Origin: Endozoicomonas sp. ISHI1 | Lineage (GTDB): Bacteria > Pseudomonadota > Gammaproteobacteria > Pseudomonadales > Endozoicomonadaceae | Reading direction: 5' to 3' | NCBI RefSeq assembly: GCF_024606225.1 | Contig: NZ_JAGRPU010000001.1 | Span: 496,001-560,000 of the forward strand | DNA: 64,000 nucleotides | Shown here: positions 55,114-64,000 of the stretch, piece by piece | Position numbering within the stretch: the stretch's first letter is position 1 | Layout: each line of letters begins with the position of its first letter | The notes under the pieces: model-generated | Told to the model about the DNA's origin: nothing | Databases searched by the model: none | Seen by the model: the letters and a program-made list of their open reading frames with translations, nothing else | Made by a program: the position numbers and the translations under genes

Positions 55114-55935
55114 CTAAAGGACTTTCCCCAGCTGCCAGTAGGCTTCCATTTCATCCAGTGTTAACTCTTGAAACTCACGGCCTTCTTCAGCAGCCCTGAA
55201 CTCCATGCTTCGAAACCGATTCTCAAACTTGTCGCAGGCTTTGCGCACTGACATATCCGCATCCACTGACAAATGACGTGCCAGATTGACACAAGCAAAC
55301 ATCAGATCACCTATCTCTTCTGCGATCCGGTCATTGCCCTGCCGTTCTCGCACAACTTCACGTATTTCTTCTATTTCTTCCTGAATCTTGTCAAACACGG
55401 GTTCGGCATCTGACCAGTCAAAACCGACTTTTGCGGCCGCTTTTTGCAGTTTGAATGCTCTTGTTAGCGATGGCAAAGCAGCCGGTAATTTTGACGGCAT
55501 AGCAGACTCTGAAGTCTTCTCGCCCTTTGTCAGTCTCTCTTTCTGCTTGATCGTCTGCCAGTTTTCAATGACTTGATCCGTAGTAGTGTCATCGTCCGGT
55601 GACTTTCTGGACGCCAGAGTTCCATCAGGGAAAACATGGGGATGACGTCGCACCATTTTCTCCACCAGACCGGCAACGACCTGATTAAAATCAAAGAGCC
55701 CGGCCTCGTCTGCCATTCTTGCAAGAAATACCACTTGAAACAGCAGATCACCCAGCTCTTCACGAAGATTTTCAAAATCTTCACTTGCAATAGCATCAAG
55801 AACTTCAAAGGTCTCTTCAAGCGTATAGGGGGCTACCGTCGTAAAATCCTGCTCAAGATCCCAGGGACAACCGGTTTCAGGATCCCGAAGCCGACTGATG
55901 AGATACAGCAAGTCCTCAAGGCTACTCTGAGTCAT
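55114..55935 (-). CDS. mazG: Nucleoside triphosphate pyrophosphohydrolase MazG
   Basis: 273 residues with two MazG domains. Metal-binding acidic motifs are EETFEVLDAI with REELGDLLFQVVF (about 40-70) and EEIEEIREVVRE with AEEIGDLMFACVN (about 185-215). MazG removes aberrant or excess NTPs and affects ppGpp-related survival. It overlaps relA by ATGA, so it is translated with it; the same order is seen in E. coli and pseudomonads. Confidence 0.95.
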   Translation of the reverse strand: MTQSSLEDLLYLISRLRDPETGCPWDLEQDFTTVAPYTLEETFEVLDAIASEDFENLREELGDLLFQVVFLARMADEAGLFDFNQVVAGLVEKMVRRHPHVFPDGTLASRKSPDDDTTTDQVIENWQTIKQKERLTKGEKTSESAMPSKLPAALPSLTRAFKLQKAAAKVGFDWSDAEPVFDKIQEEIEEIREVVRERQGNDRIAEEIGDLMFACVNLARHLSVDADMSVRKACDKFENRFRSMEFRAAEEGREFQELTLDEMEAYWQLGKVL

Positions 55936-58184
55936 TTCACTTCCTCGCGCTCGCGATGGCGGGCTACTTCAATCACATTGGGCAGTTGATTCACTTTGGC
56001 CAGCACTTTACTGAGTTGCTGCAAACTCTGAACTTCAACCGTCAACAACATATTGGCAGTGTTGTCTTCTTTGCTGGTTCGAGTCTGTACAGAAAGCACA
56101 TTGACCCGTTCATTAGCCAGAACAATGGTAATATCACGCAGCAGCCCGGAACGATCATAGGCAGTGATGATAATTTCCACCGGGTACATGTATTCCGGAG
56201 AATAACCCCAGTTCACCTCTATCAGCCTTTCCGGTTCCTGCTCCTGCAGATTCAAGGCATTGTTGCAGTCCTGTCGGTGAATCGTTACTCCGCGGCCAAC
56301 CGTGATGTAGCCAATGATGGGATCACCCGGCACCGGTTGACAGCAGCCCGCCATCTGGGTCAACAGATTGCCCACCCCGTCAATGGTAATAGTACTGTCA
56401 GAGACTTTTTCCTGAGGTGCCCGGGTACGGATCTCAAACCCTTTTTCTTTTTCTGGTTCCAGTTCTCTTTGTGCAAGGGCTACGGCCTGAGTGACACGAT
56501 AATCGCCAGCCCCAATGGCAGCGAACATATCATCCATTTCCTTGAAAGGTGTCTGAGGCAAGATATCGTTGAAATCAACCTCTGTCAGAGCCAGGCGCTT
56601 GAGCTCGGCATTGAGCTGATGACTGCCATCAATAATATTGGAGTCGCGATCCTGCTTTTTCAGCCAGTTGGTAATTTTTGCCCTTGCCCGGTTAGTGTTG
56701 ACATAACCAAGATCCGGGTTGAGCCAGTCACGACTCGGTTGAACACTGGGCGCGGTCAGAATTTCTACCTGATCACCGGTTTTAAGATTGTGATTCAGAG
56801 GCACAATGCGGCCTCCCACTTTAGCGCCACGGCATTTCAAACCCACTTCAGAGTGAATTCTGAAGGCAAAATCGATGGGCGTTGCTCCCATAGCCAGATC
56901 CACGACATGACCTGCTTTTGTGAACACATAAATACGATCCGGTTCTACATCAGAACGCCACTCTTCAGCGATGCCACCGAGATCACCCAGTTCTTCATGC
57001 CACTCCATGACATTCCGCAGCCAGCTGAGCTTTTCTTCATAACTGTCACTCTTGGCATTAACGTCCGTGCCCTTGTACTTCCAGTGAGCACAAACGCCCA
57101 GCTCGGCTTCTTCATGCATGGCTTCGGTTCGAATCTGAACTTCAAGGGTTTTGCCTTCTGGCCCAAATACGGCTGTGTGCAGGGAGCGATAACCATTTTC
57201 CTTGGGCGTTGCGATGTAATCATCAAACTCCTGGGGGATGTGGTTAAAGAGAGAGTGCACAACACCGAGAGCCGCATAACAATCCCTGACTTCTTTGGTA
57301 ATCACCCGAAAAGCACGGATATCATATAGATCGCGGAAATCCAGCCCCTTGCGTTTCATTTTCCGCCAGATGCTGTAAATGTGCTTGGCGCGGCCATAGA
57401 CATTGGCTTCAATCCGGGCTTCACCCAACGCTTGCTTAAGTTGATCGACAACATGATCAATATATTGCTGGCGATCGGTTCTCTTCTCATCCAACAGTCG
57501 GGCAATACGCTTGTAATCCTGCGGATTCAGATAGCGGAAGGAAAGGTCTTCCAGCTCCCACTTGATATAACCGATACCTAAACGGTGAGCCAATGGTGCA
57601 TAGATTTCAAAAACTTCCCGGGCCACCCGACGGCGCTTGTCTTTATCGGCATCTCTCAAAGCCCTGATGGCACAGGTGCGCTCTGCCAGCTTGAGCAGTG
57701 CAACGCGCACATCATCAATAATGGATACCAGCATCTTGCGGACTTTTTCCAGCTGGTCCTGACTCTGATCCAGCACCTGAGTTCTGGCCGGGTTAAGTAG
57801 CTCACTGATCGCCGCCATACCCTGAACATCTTTAATCAGACGAACTACAGTCTTGCCGAAGTCCTCTTCTACCTGTTTCATGGACAGTCTGTGCTCACGG
57901 ACAGCTCGATAGAGCGCAGCAGCCACCAGCGTTTCGGTATCCAGTCTCAGCTCTGCAAGGATTTCAACCATCTCAAGACCGGTTCGAAAGCAGCCCAGGC
58001 CTGCAGGCCAGACAGTGTCCGCCTGCTCACGAGCCTCACTTTCGGCCCAACGACTGAGTTCACAGGCCGCTTTGAGGCGATCCGTACCGGTCACACCAAA
58101 GCTGTCCTGCATACGCACCAGCCAGGCATCCAAATCAATGGAGCCATCAAAGCGAACAGGATGATCTTCTCTAACCTTTACCAT
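55932..58184 (-). CDS. relA: GTP pyrophosphokinase RelA
   Basis: Ribosome-associated (p)ppGpp synthetase of the stringent response, 750 residues from ATG 58184 (MVKVREDHPVRFDG), preferred over an in-frame ATG 20 codons earlier. The pseudo-hydrolase domain lacks the HD motif, as in true RelA. The synthetase region shows RAKHIYSIWRKMKRKGLDF, and the EXDD loop reads EFDDYIATPKENGYRSLHTA. TGS (about 395-455) and C-terminal ACT (about 670-745, GLLRDITIVLANERVNVLSV) follow. Second gene of rlmD-relA-mazG. Confidence 0.96.
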   Translation of the reverse strand: MVKVREDHPVRFDGSIDLDAWLVRMQDSFGVTGTDRLKAACELSRWAESEAREQADTVWPAGLGCFRTGLEMVEILAELRLDTETLVAAALYRAVREHRLSMKQVEEDFGKTVVRLIKDVQGMAAISELLNPARTQVLDQSQDQLEKVRKMLVSIIDDVRVALLKLAERTCAIRALRDADKDKRRRVAREVFEIYAPLAHRLGIGYIKWELEDLSFRYLNPQDYKRIARLLDEKRTDRQQYIDHVVDQLKQALGEARIEANVYGRAKHIYSIWRKMKRKGLDFRDLYDIRAFRVITKEVRDCYAALGVVHSLFNHIPQEFDDYIATPKENGYRSLHTAVFGPEGKTLEVQIRTEAMHEEAELGVCAHWKYKGTDVNAKSDSYEEKLSWLRNVMEWHEELGDLGGIAEEWRSDVEPDRIYVFTKAGHVVDLAMGATPIDFAFRIHSEVGLKCRGAKVGGRIVPLNHNLKTGDQVEILTAPSVQPSRDWLNPDLGYVNTNRARAKITNWLKKQDRDSNIIDGSHQLNAELKRLALTEVDFNDILPQTPFKEMDDMFAAIGAGDYRVTQAVALAQRELEPEKEKGFEIRTRAPQEKVSDSTITIDGVGNLLTQMAGCCQPVPGDPIIGYITVGRGVTIHRQDCNNALNLQEQEPERLIEVNWGYSPEYMYPVEIIITAYDRSGLLRDITIVLANERVNVLSVQTRTSKEDNTANMLLTVEVQSLQQLSKVLAKVNQLPNVIEVARHREREEVK

Positions 58185-58240
58185 GCAAGTTTTCCATTTA
58201 TTACTTTTGGGGCACTGCCTGAATGAAGGGCACTCCTGAA

Positions 58241-59626
58241 TCAAAACTTTTTAAAAAGTGCCATGGACTCGACATGCCCGGTTTGCGGGAACATGTCCAT
58301 CACGCCTAACCTGACCAGCTTGAATCCCTGTTTTGCAAGGACTCCCGCATCTCTGGCCAGGGTTGCAGGGTTGCAGGAGATATAAAGCAACCGCTCAGGC
58401 AAGTAACCTTTCATCTGTTCAATAATTTCAATGGCACCGGTTCTGGGAGGGTCCAGTAACATTGCATCATAACGTTGATACATCCAGTCTTCCCCCGACT
58501 TATTTCCCCTGACCAGCGCTGCGAGGTCTGCCTGATAAAAACGACTGTTTTTCAGACCATTCAGATCGGCATTGAATGCAGCTCTCTCAACAGCCCCGGC
58601 ATTGCCTTCGACACCAATGACAGAAGCCGCCTTTCTGGCGATTGCCAGAGAAAAGTTGCCAAGACCGCAAAACAAATCCAGCACCCGATCTTGCGGCGTT
58701 AATTCCAACCAATCCAGAGCCTGTGTCACCATTTGACAATTAATGGGCCAGTTGACCTGAGTGAAGTCTGTCGGCCTGAACTGAAACTTAAGGTCCAGCT
58801 CTGGTATCCGGTAATACCGCCAGGGATCACCCACCGGAGAGAAGAGGCAGCGAATTTGCTTATCATCCCCCATCAGGTAAAGATACAGCTGCTGCTCCCG
58901 GGCAAATGCTTCCAGCCTGTTCAAATCAGCAGGCGGTAAAGCCCTGATGTGTCTCAGCATAATGGCACGACCAGAATCAGCCAGAAACAGCTCAGCATGA
59001 CTGATCGCTTCTCGTTGATTCAACTCTTGTAGCCATTCTCGCAGCAGTTTGGGCAGAGGTTGCAACGGTCCAGCCAGAACCGGACACTCCCGAATATCAA
59101 CAATCTGATTACTCTGTTTCTCTCTGAATCCCAGTGATAAACGGCCTTTCTTCCACAAAACCGACAATCGGGCACGATAACGATAGCCATAAGGTTGGGA
59201 AATTAAGGGGTCAGCAACTTCCAGGGGGGTCAGCGATGAAAACCGTTGCAACTGATCCAATACAATATTTTGTTTGCCCTGAAGCTGTCCCTGACGGGAC
59301 CAGTATTGCAGGCTACAGCCACCACAGGCTTTAAAATGTCGACAGGGAGGAGAGACGCGCTCGTCTGAAGCAGACTCTATATCAGCAACCCGACCACTGC
59401 TGAAACGACGTCGATCTTCTGTCAACAGGACTGCAACCTGCTCGCCGGGAAGCCCCCCTTCGACAAAGAGGGTTTTACCTTTTAAACGGGCAAGACCACG
59501 ACCATCATGGGAAAGGCCGTGTATAAGAACTTCTCCAACGACCCGGCGTCTGGCGCCCGGAGAAGCCTTTTGAGATCGCATGAAACTGTATCCTTCAGAT
59601 TCAGAAATACGCACGCTGCCAGTCAT
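58241..59626 (-). CDS. rlmD: 23S rRNA (uracil-1939-C5)-methyltransferase RlmD
   Basis: 461 residues from ATG 59626, chosen for the AATAGG seven bases upstream; other in-frame ATGs lie at 59581 and 59677. TRAM domain (about 20-75: GLSHDGRGLARLKGKTLFVE), iron-sulfur cysteines (CRHFKACGGCSLQY and later CPVL), SAM-binding LDLFCGLGNFSLAIA, and the catalytic segment LYISCNPATLARD with the nucleophilic Cys. First gene of the rlmD-relA-mazG operon, 160 bp or more downstream of cysM on the same strand. Confidence 0.95.
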   Translation of the reverse strand: MTGSVRISESEGYSFMRSQKASPGARRRVVGEVLIHGLSHDGRGLARLKGKTLFVEGGLPGEQVAVLLTEDRRRFSSGRVADIESASDERVSPPCRHFKACGGCSLQYWSRQGQLQGKQNIVLDQLQRFSSLTPLEVADPLISQPYGYRYRARLSVLWKKGRLSLGFREKQSNQIVDIRECPVLAGPLQPLPKLLREWLQELNQREAISHAELFLADSGRAIMLRHIRALPPADLNRLEAFAREQQLYLYLMGDDKQIRCLFSPVGDPWRYYRIPELDLKFQFRPTDFTQVNWPINCQMVTQALDWLELTPQDRVLDLFCGLGNFSLAIARKAASVIGVEGNAGAVERAAFNADLNGLKNSRFYQADLAALVRGNKSGEDWMYQRYDAMLLDPPRTGAIEIIEQMKGYLPERLLYISCNPATLARDAGVLAKQGFKLVRLGVMDMFPQTGHVESMALFKKF

Positions 59627-59837
59627 CAAAAGCCTATTGCCCCTGACAACAAGAAACAGTGCTGGAGTTAATAACACTGAATTTTCATGGCATAACTGTG
59701 CAAAAAATGATTAACGCTGAGAATTGTACCTACAGCCGTATAAAATTTCAGTGCTGTTAAGCAATGACTGTGTAAATCTTTTTTGAATTCAGGCCCCGGC
59801 AGCCTGTCGGACGACACAGGCAGCAAACTGATTGTTG

Positions 59838-60728
59838 TCACGGGTTAAAGACATTGGTAGAAAGATAACGATCTCCCCGGTCACAAATAATGCAGACAAT
59901 GGTGGCATTTTCCACTTCTTCAGCCAGCCTGAGTGCTCCCGCAACAGCACCACCGGAAGATACACCGCAGAAGATACCTTCTTTTTTGGCCAGGGTTTTC
60001 ATGGTTTCTTCAGCTTCGGTCTGGCGGATATCCATCACCCTGTCTACACGACTGTCATCGAATATTTCCGGCAAGTATTCTGGTCTCCAGCGACGAATGC
60101 CCGGAATACTGGCTCCGTCAGCGGGTTGCAGACCCACAATCTGGATGCCCGGGTTCTGTTCTTTCAGGAATCGGGAAGTGCCCATGATGGTACCGGTAGT
60201 CCCCATGGAACTCACAAAGTGGGTAATTTCACCGCCGGTCTGCTGCCAGATTTCAGGACCGGTGCCCTGGTAATGCGCCAGTGGATTATCCGGATTAGCA
60301 AACTGGTTAAGCACCTTTCCCAGACCTTCCTTTTCCATCTCCAGCGCCAGATCCCGGGCTCCTTCCATACCCTCTTCCTTGCTCACCAGTTTGAGCTCTG
60401 CACCATAAGCAGCCATCGCCGCCTTGCGCTCTGCGCTCATGTTGTCAGGCATGATTAAAATCATTCGATAGCCCTTGATGGCAGCAGCCATAGCCAAGGC
60501 TATGCCGGTGTTACCACTGGTTGCTTCGATCAGATTCTCTCCGGGCTTGATGACGCCTCTGGCTTCAGCCTCAGATATCATGGATAGTGCCGGACGATCT
60601 TTGACCGATCCGGCAGGATTATTCCCTTCCATCTTCAACAGAATCATGTTTCCTCGCCCGGCACACAATCTCTGCAGCCGAATCAGGGGAGTGTTGCCCA
60701 CCAGGGACTCGATTGTGGGATAATCCAT
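59838..60728 (-). CDS. cysM: Cysteine synthase B
   Basis: PLP-dependent O-acetylserine sulfhydrylase, 296 residues. PLP lysine is K43 (NPAGSVKDRPA), substrate loop TSGNTGIA, glycine loop VSSMGTTGTIMG and CGVSSGGAVAG. The sequence and length match CysM (thiosulfate-using) rather than CysK. It is divergent from barA, an arrangement seen next to gacS in pseudomonads. A hairpin-like segment (GCCTGTCGGACGACACAGGC, about 59801-59820) lies after its end. Confidence 0.95.
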   Translation of the reverse strand: MDYPTIESLVGNTPLIRLQRLCAGRGNMILLKMEGNNPAGSVKDRPALSMISEAEARGVIKPGENLIEATSGNTGIALAMAAAIKGYRMILIMPDNMSAERKAAMAAYGAELKLVSKEEGMEGARDLALEMEKEGLGKVLNQFANPDNPLAHYQGTGPEIWQQTGGEITHFVSSMGTTGTIMGTSRFLKEQNPGIQIVGLQPADGASIPGIRRWRPEYLPEIFDDSRVDRVMDIRQTEAEETMKTLAKKEGIFCGVSSGGAVAGALRLAEEVENATIVCIICDRGDRYLSTNVFNP

Positions 60729-60820
60729 ACTCTCTCAACCAAAACTTCCAAAATTGACACATAACTTTTATGATGCCCCCAGCATAAATGATAATAATCC
60801 AGTCTGTACAATTATTACTT

Positions 60821-63565
60821 ATGAAAACATCTTTCCAGACTGTTCAGCGCAGAATTCTGGTTCTGACACTGCTGCCAGGCACTCTCATATCGGCTCTGAT
60901 GTGCAGCCTCTACCTTTGGGCACATTTAACCGGGCTAGACCAACAGTTGACCAAAAAGGCCAGGGATATGACCCGCAGGCTGGCGACGCTTGTAGTTTAT
61001 TCAATAGAAAGCGGCGAGATGCAGAGCACCCGTGACCTTGCCATACAAACGCTCGATGATACCGACGTCAGGGCAGTCAGTCTGCTGGATCGAAATGGCA
61101 GGGAATTACTCCATGCAGGCCCCAATCTACTCTCTATAGGCATGCCCCAGCCATTACCTGAGGCTCTCTCACTGTTCACCACAGGTGACACACTAAGAGT
61201 TATTACCCCTGTGGTTCAACTCCGTGGTGATTCAACTGAAACCATCGGTTGGCTCCAGCTTGAATACACTTATTCGGAAACACTCATAAAGAAACACAGA
61301 GCCACTCTTCTGGCCATTATTCTGCTGGCTCTCGCCATTGGCGTTGTCTTGTCTCTCTGTATGAAACTGTCCCGCTCCCTGATCATTCCCATGCAATCCA
61401 TCACCGATGCAATGGATGAAATCGACGTACAAGATCGGGATAGCCGACTGAAAGCCTCTCCAGGTAGTATCTATGTCACATTAGAGCTGGCGGTCAACAG
61501 ACTGCTGGAACGGCTGACTCACTCCCGGGAGGCGTTGGAAAGAAGCGCTGACATATCCACCAATGAGTTACACGAAACTCTGGAAACCATAGAAATCCAG
61601 AACGTTGAGTTGGATCTGGCCCGAAAAGAAGCACTTGAAGCTTCCAAGAGTAAAAGTGAATTTCTGGCCAATATGAGCCATGAAATCCGGACACCCCTGA
61701 ACGGAATCTCCGGCTATGCCGCCCTGTTGCTTGAAACGGAACTTAAATCACAGCAAAGGGAGTACCTGTCCACTATTGAGAAGTCTGCCCAGAGTCTTAT
61801 GACCATGCTGAATGACATTCTCGACTTCTCCAGAATTGAGGCAGGCAAGCTCGAACTGGACAATCAGCAACTCAGTATACGGGAAGTGATTGATGATGTT
61901 CTGGCTATTATGGCCCCTGCAGCGCACCATAAATCGCTGGAGCTGGCCAGCTTCATTTACGAGGACACTCCTGAAGATATCATTGGTGACAAACTGCGGC
62001 TCTCCCAGATTCTAACCAATCTCGTGAGCAACGCTATCAAGTTCACCAGTTACGGCAGCGTCGCCATTCGAGTCATGCTGGAGCAAGTGGATGACTCTAA
62101 CGTCCATACACTAAAGTTTACTGTCACGGATACAGGCTCAGGCCTGACTTCCGAACAACACTCACGTATTTTCAACGCTTTCTCACAGGCCGACTCCAGC
62201 AGAACCCGACAGGCCGGAGGGACTGGCCTGGGACTCGCTATCAGCAAAAGTCTTGTGGAACAGATGCAAGGGGAAATCGGACTCGATTCTGATCTTGGCA
62301 GAGGCTCTACTTTCTGGTTTACCATTCGAGCCCATCCAATAAAAGAGGAAAACGTATTGTTTAAGCCAGAACCCATAACTGGCTGCCATCATGTATTACT
62401 TTATGAGCCACAAGAACTCTCAAGACTTTCCATTGGGCATCAGGCACAAAGCCTGGGATTAAAAGTCACTTCGTTTCAGTCTCTGGACGAGCTGCAAACC
62501 TACGTTGAAAACCATCATAACTATGACTTGCTTTTACTGAGCCAGGGTGATGATCGTCTGCAACGCACCGTGAGGATCGCCGAGAGCTATCTCACACAGA
62601 GCCCTGTTCTGATTCTGGCCATGGCCGGTAACAGTAATCACCCTGAAACTCTGCCCACCGGGATTCACTGCCTCCTTAAACCCGTGGCCAGAAACAAACT
62701 CTTGCTGGCGATTCAGGGGATGACCTCGAATACACTCTCCGGAACCGATGTCATGCAACCCGCCAAAGCAGTATTTGAAAAAAAGCTGGATATCCTGATC
62801 GTGGATGATAACCAGGTAAACCTTAAGTTACTGGAAACCATTCTGTTAAAAATGAATCAGTCTGTAACCACCGCTCACAATGGTTTTGAAGCCATTGAAT
62901 ACTGCCATCAGAAAATCTTCGACCTGATATTGATGGATGTTCAGATGCCTGACATTGACGGATTAGAAACGACGCGTCGAATCAGAAATATCAACAATAT
63001 CTATAAACGTATTCCTGTTATTGCTGTGACTGCCCACGCACTGCCCGAGGAACGCAAACAGATTCTGCAAAGCGGTATGGATGACTATATGACCAAGCCA
63101 GTCAATACCCGGCAACTGGTCACCACCATCAGTCACTGGACGGGTAACTCGGTGCAGGCACCCGATGAACCGACTGAAGAAAATCTATCCGGTCAGGTAA
63201 AACCCAACTTATCACCGATAGACGTCGAGAAGAGCGTAAAGCTTGCTGCCGGCAACCAGGAACTGGCCAGAGAAATGTTGGCCATGCTACTTGGTGGTCT
63301 GCCAGAGGATTTGCAGACGATCGAAGAAAGCTTCCGAAATAATCTGCACGAGCCGCTACTGGATCGGGTTCACAGACTTCATGGTGCTTGCCGATACTGT
63401 GCAGTTCCAAGACTTCTGGAAGCCTGCCTGGAGCTGGAAACCAACCTCAAGCACAGCACTCACCTTAATGCGCCCAACATCATTCATGGTGTGGAGGAAG
63501 TGACCAGGGCCATTAAAGAGCTTTTGGACTGGCAGCGATCAAAGGAAGCAGAAGCCATTGCCTGA
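60821..63565 (+). CDS. barA: Hybrid sensor kinase BarA (GacS)
   Basis: Membrane sensor of the BarA/UvrY (GacS/GacA) system, which controls carbon storage regulator sRNAs and often host colonisation. From ATG 60821 it has 914 residues (an ATG at 60788 adds 11). Order: membrane helix (about 10-32), periplasmic domain, second helix (about 160-180), HAMP, coiled coil, H-box NMSHEIRTPLNG, ATPase motifs NLVSNAIKFT, DTGSGL and GGTGLGLAIS, a degenerate receiver, an active receiver with LILMDVQMPDIDG, and a C-terminal HPt domain with RVHRLHGACRY. This tripartite layout is diagnostic. Divergent from cysM. Confidence 0.94.
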   Translation: MKTSFQTVQRRILVLTLLPGTLISALMCSLYLWAHLTGLDQQLTKKARDMTRRLATLVVYSIESGEMQSTRDLAIQTLDDTDVRAVSLLDRNGRELLHAGPNLLSIGMPQPLPEALSLFTTGDTLRVITPVVQLRGDSTETIGWLQLEYTYSETLIKKHRATLLAIILLALAIGVVLSLCMKLSRSLIIPMQSITDAMDEIDVQDRDSRLKASPGSIYVTLELAVNRLLERLTHSREALERSADISTNELHETLETIEIQNVELDLARKEALEASKSKSEFLANMSHEIRTPLNGISGYAALLLETELKSQQREYLSTIEKSAQSLMTMLNDILDFSRIEAGKLELDNQQLSIREVIDDVLAIMAPAAHHKSLELASFIYEDTPEDIIGDKLRLSQILTNLVSNAIKFTSYGSVAIRVMLEQVDDSNVHTLKFTVTDTGSGLTSEQHSRIFNAFSQADSSRTRQAGGTGLGLAISKSLVEQMQGEIGLDSDLGRGSTFWFTIRAHPIKEENVLFKPEPITGCHHVLLYEPQELSRLSIGHQAQSLGLKVTSFQSLDELQTYVENHHNYDLLLLSQGDDRLQRTVRIAESYLTQSPVLILAMAGNSNHPETLPTGIHCLLKPVARNKLLLAIQGMTSNTLSGTDVMQPAKAVFEKKLDILIVDDNQVNLKLLETILLKMNQSVTTAHNGFEAIEYCHQKIFDLILMDVQMPDIDGLETTRRIRNINNIYKRIPVIAVTAHALPEERKQILQSGMDDYMTKPVNTRQLVTTISHWTGNSVQAPDEPTEENLSGQVKPNLSPIDVEKSVKLAAGNQELAREMLAMLLGGLPEDLQTIEESFRNNLHEPLLDRVHRLHGACRYCAVPRLLEACLELETNLKHSTHLNAPNIIHGVEEVTRAIKELLDWQRSKEAEAIA

Positions 63566-63893
63566 ACAAATTCCGGGATTAGATGTCCCGCTGCGCTGCT
63601 GAGGATTAAAATCAGGCGTGTTTGTTCTGAAACTCCTGCCATATCAATTGCAGTTACGAGCAGACCGACTCCGCTCTCGTGACAGAATTATATCTTTCGT
63701 GATTCCATCCGAAACCCATTGAGAATTGAGGGGTAGGTCTAATGCCCACCTTAAGGTTCAATGCTAATCAGGATTATCCCTTTTAAGGCCTGAGCCCCCT
63801 CTGGCTCTCTTGTTTGTCTTCTATCAGTCTATTTGTTGAAACTTTTTTCAAAAGCACTGGTCAAATATGTGATTAATTATGGAGATCACAGTC
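63566..63893. other. Gap after barA
   Basis: About 330 bp without a gene. GAGCC-CCCTCT-GGCTC followed by TCTTGTTTGTC near 63797 is a weak terminator candidate. Nothing else recognisable. Confidence 0.35.
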
Positions 63894-64000
63894 ATGGAAG
63901 GGATTCAAACAACACTATCTGGCTTTACTTTGTCAGAATCTGACTGTGCACCAGACTGCTTCGAAGCATCCGCATTCGCTCGTTCTGTTATTTCTGTCAA
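63894..64000 (+). CDS. Start of an unknown gene, cut by the window end
   Basis: ATG 63894 follows GGAGATCACAGTC and opens a frame that runs to the end (MEGIQTTLSGFTLSESDCAP, then DCFEASAFARSV). Only 35 residues are visible, so no function can be given. The polar N-terminus does not look like a signal peptide. Confidence 0.5.
   Translation, partial: MEGIQTTLSGFTLSESDCAPDCFEASAFARSVISV

Noticed and set aside
55956-57329. A plus-strand frame of 457 codons inside relA
   Set aside because: It is long only because relA codon use leaves the opposite strand open; RelA domains are complete and unambiguous.
59798-59826. CAGCCTGTCGGAC, the end motif of the palindromic element, recurs after cysM
   Set aside because: Only about 13 bases match and the sequence forms its own short hairpin (GCCTGT/ACAGGC); the body of the element is absent, so it is better read as a hairpin at the end of cysM.

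Overview
The window is a chromosomal segment of a marine, probably host-associated gammaproteobacterium. The strongest pointers are a rlmD-relA-mazG operon beside cysM and a divergent barA, a cydDC pair, trmJ, glpF/glpK, and a complete dddD/dddT-dddB-dddC-dddR cluster for dimethylsulfoniopropionate (DMSP). With the large load of secreted unknown proteins and eukaryote-like proteins, this looks most like Endozoicomonas or a close relative. The genus is an inference from gene content; no rRNA or tRNA gene was seen.

Layout. 1-4.1 kb: the end of an unknown gene, then cydABX (cytochrome bd oxidase) under a perfect FNR-type box. 4.1-6.4 kb: a decayed accessory patch with a GIY-YIG remnant, a winged-helix/nucleotidyltransferase pair and a duplicated 5' end of an AbiEi-like gene. 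6.7-9.1 kb: an exported catalase-peroxidase behind an OxyR-like site. 9.4-10.7 kb: a secreted chitin-active AA10 LPMO. 10.8-13.7 kb: an IS5 remnant, an AbiEi-like gene joined to a beheaded acetyltransferase that is itself split by a 167-bp palindromic element, and a possible glycosyltransferase effector. 14-22.5 kb: the DMSP cluster, with dddD divergent from the other genes. 22.7-23.0 kb: two more palindromic elements back to back.

23.2-32 kb: large unknown or eukaryote-like proteins. These are an exported protein whose signal peptide is out of frame across a T9 tract, an erlin-like SPFH protein, an exported zinc-ribbon protein, and a PEP-synthase-like protein ending in DUF4116-type repeats. 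32.3-40.7 kb: six tandem paralogous genes for secreted cysteine-motif proteins. Each has its own near-identical promoter module, and one copy is frameshifted. I know no function for this family; it is the best candidate here for an undescribed system. 41-44.7 kb: a secreted low-complexity protein, two GNAT acetyltransferases and an unknown protein.

44.7-64 kb is mostly housekeeping: cydC/cydD, trmJ, an exported subtilisin-like protease, rarD, glpK and glpF with a secreted unknown and its decayed copy between them, mazG-relA-rlmD, cysM, barA, and the start of one more gene.

How the genes fit together. CydDC supports assembly of the CydAB oxidase. DddT would import DMSP, DddD would cleave it to DMS and a 3-hydroxypropionate thioester, DddB and DddC would oxidise the C3 product, and DddR is the likely regulator. 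KatG (exported), cytochrome bd, the stringent-response gene relA and the BarA kinase fit life with changing oxygen and oxidative stress on a host. The LPMO and the secreted families fit contact with chitin or animal tissue.
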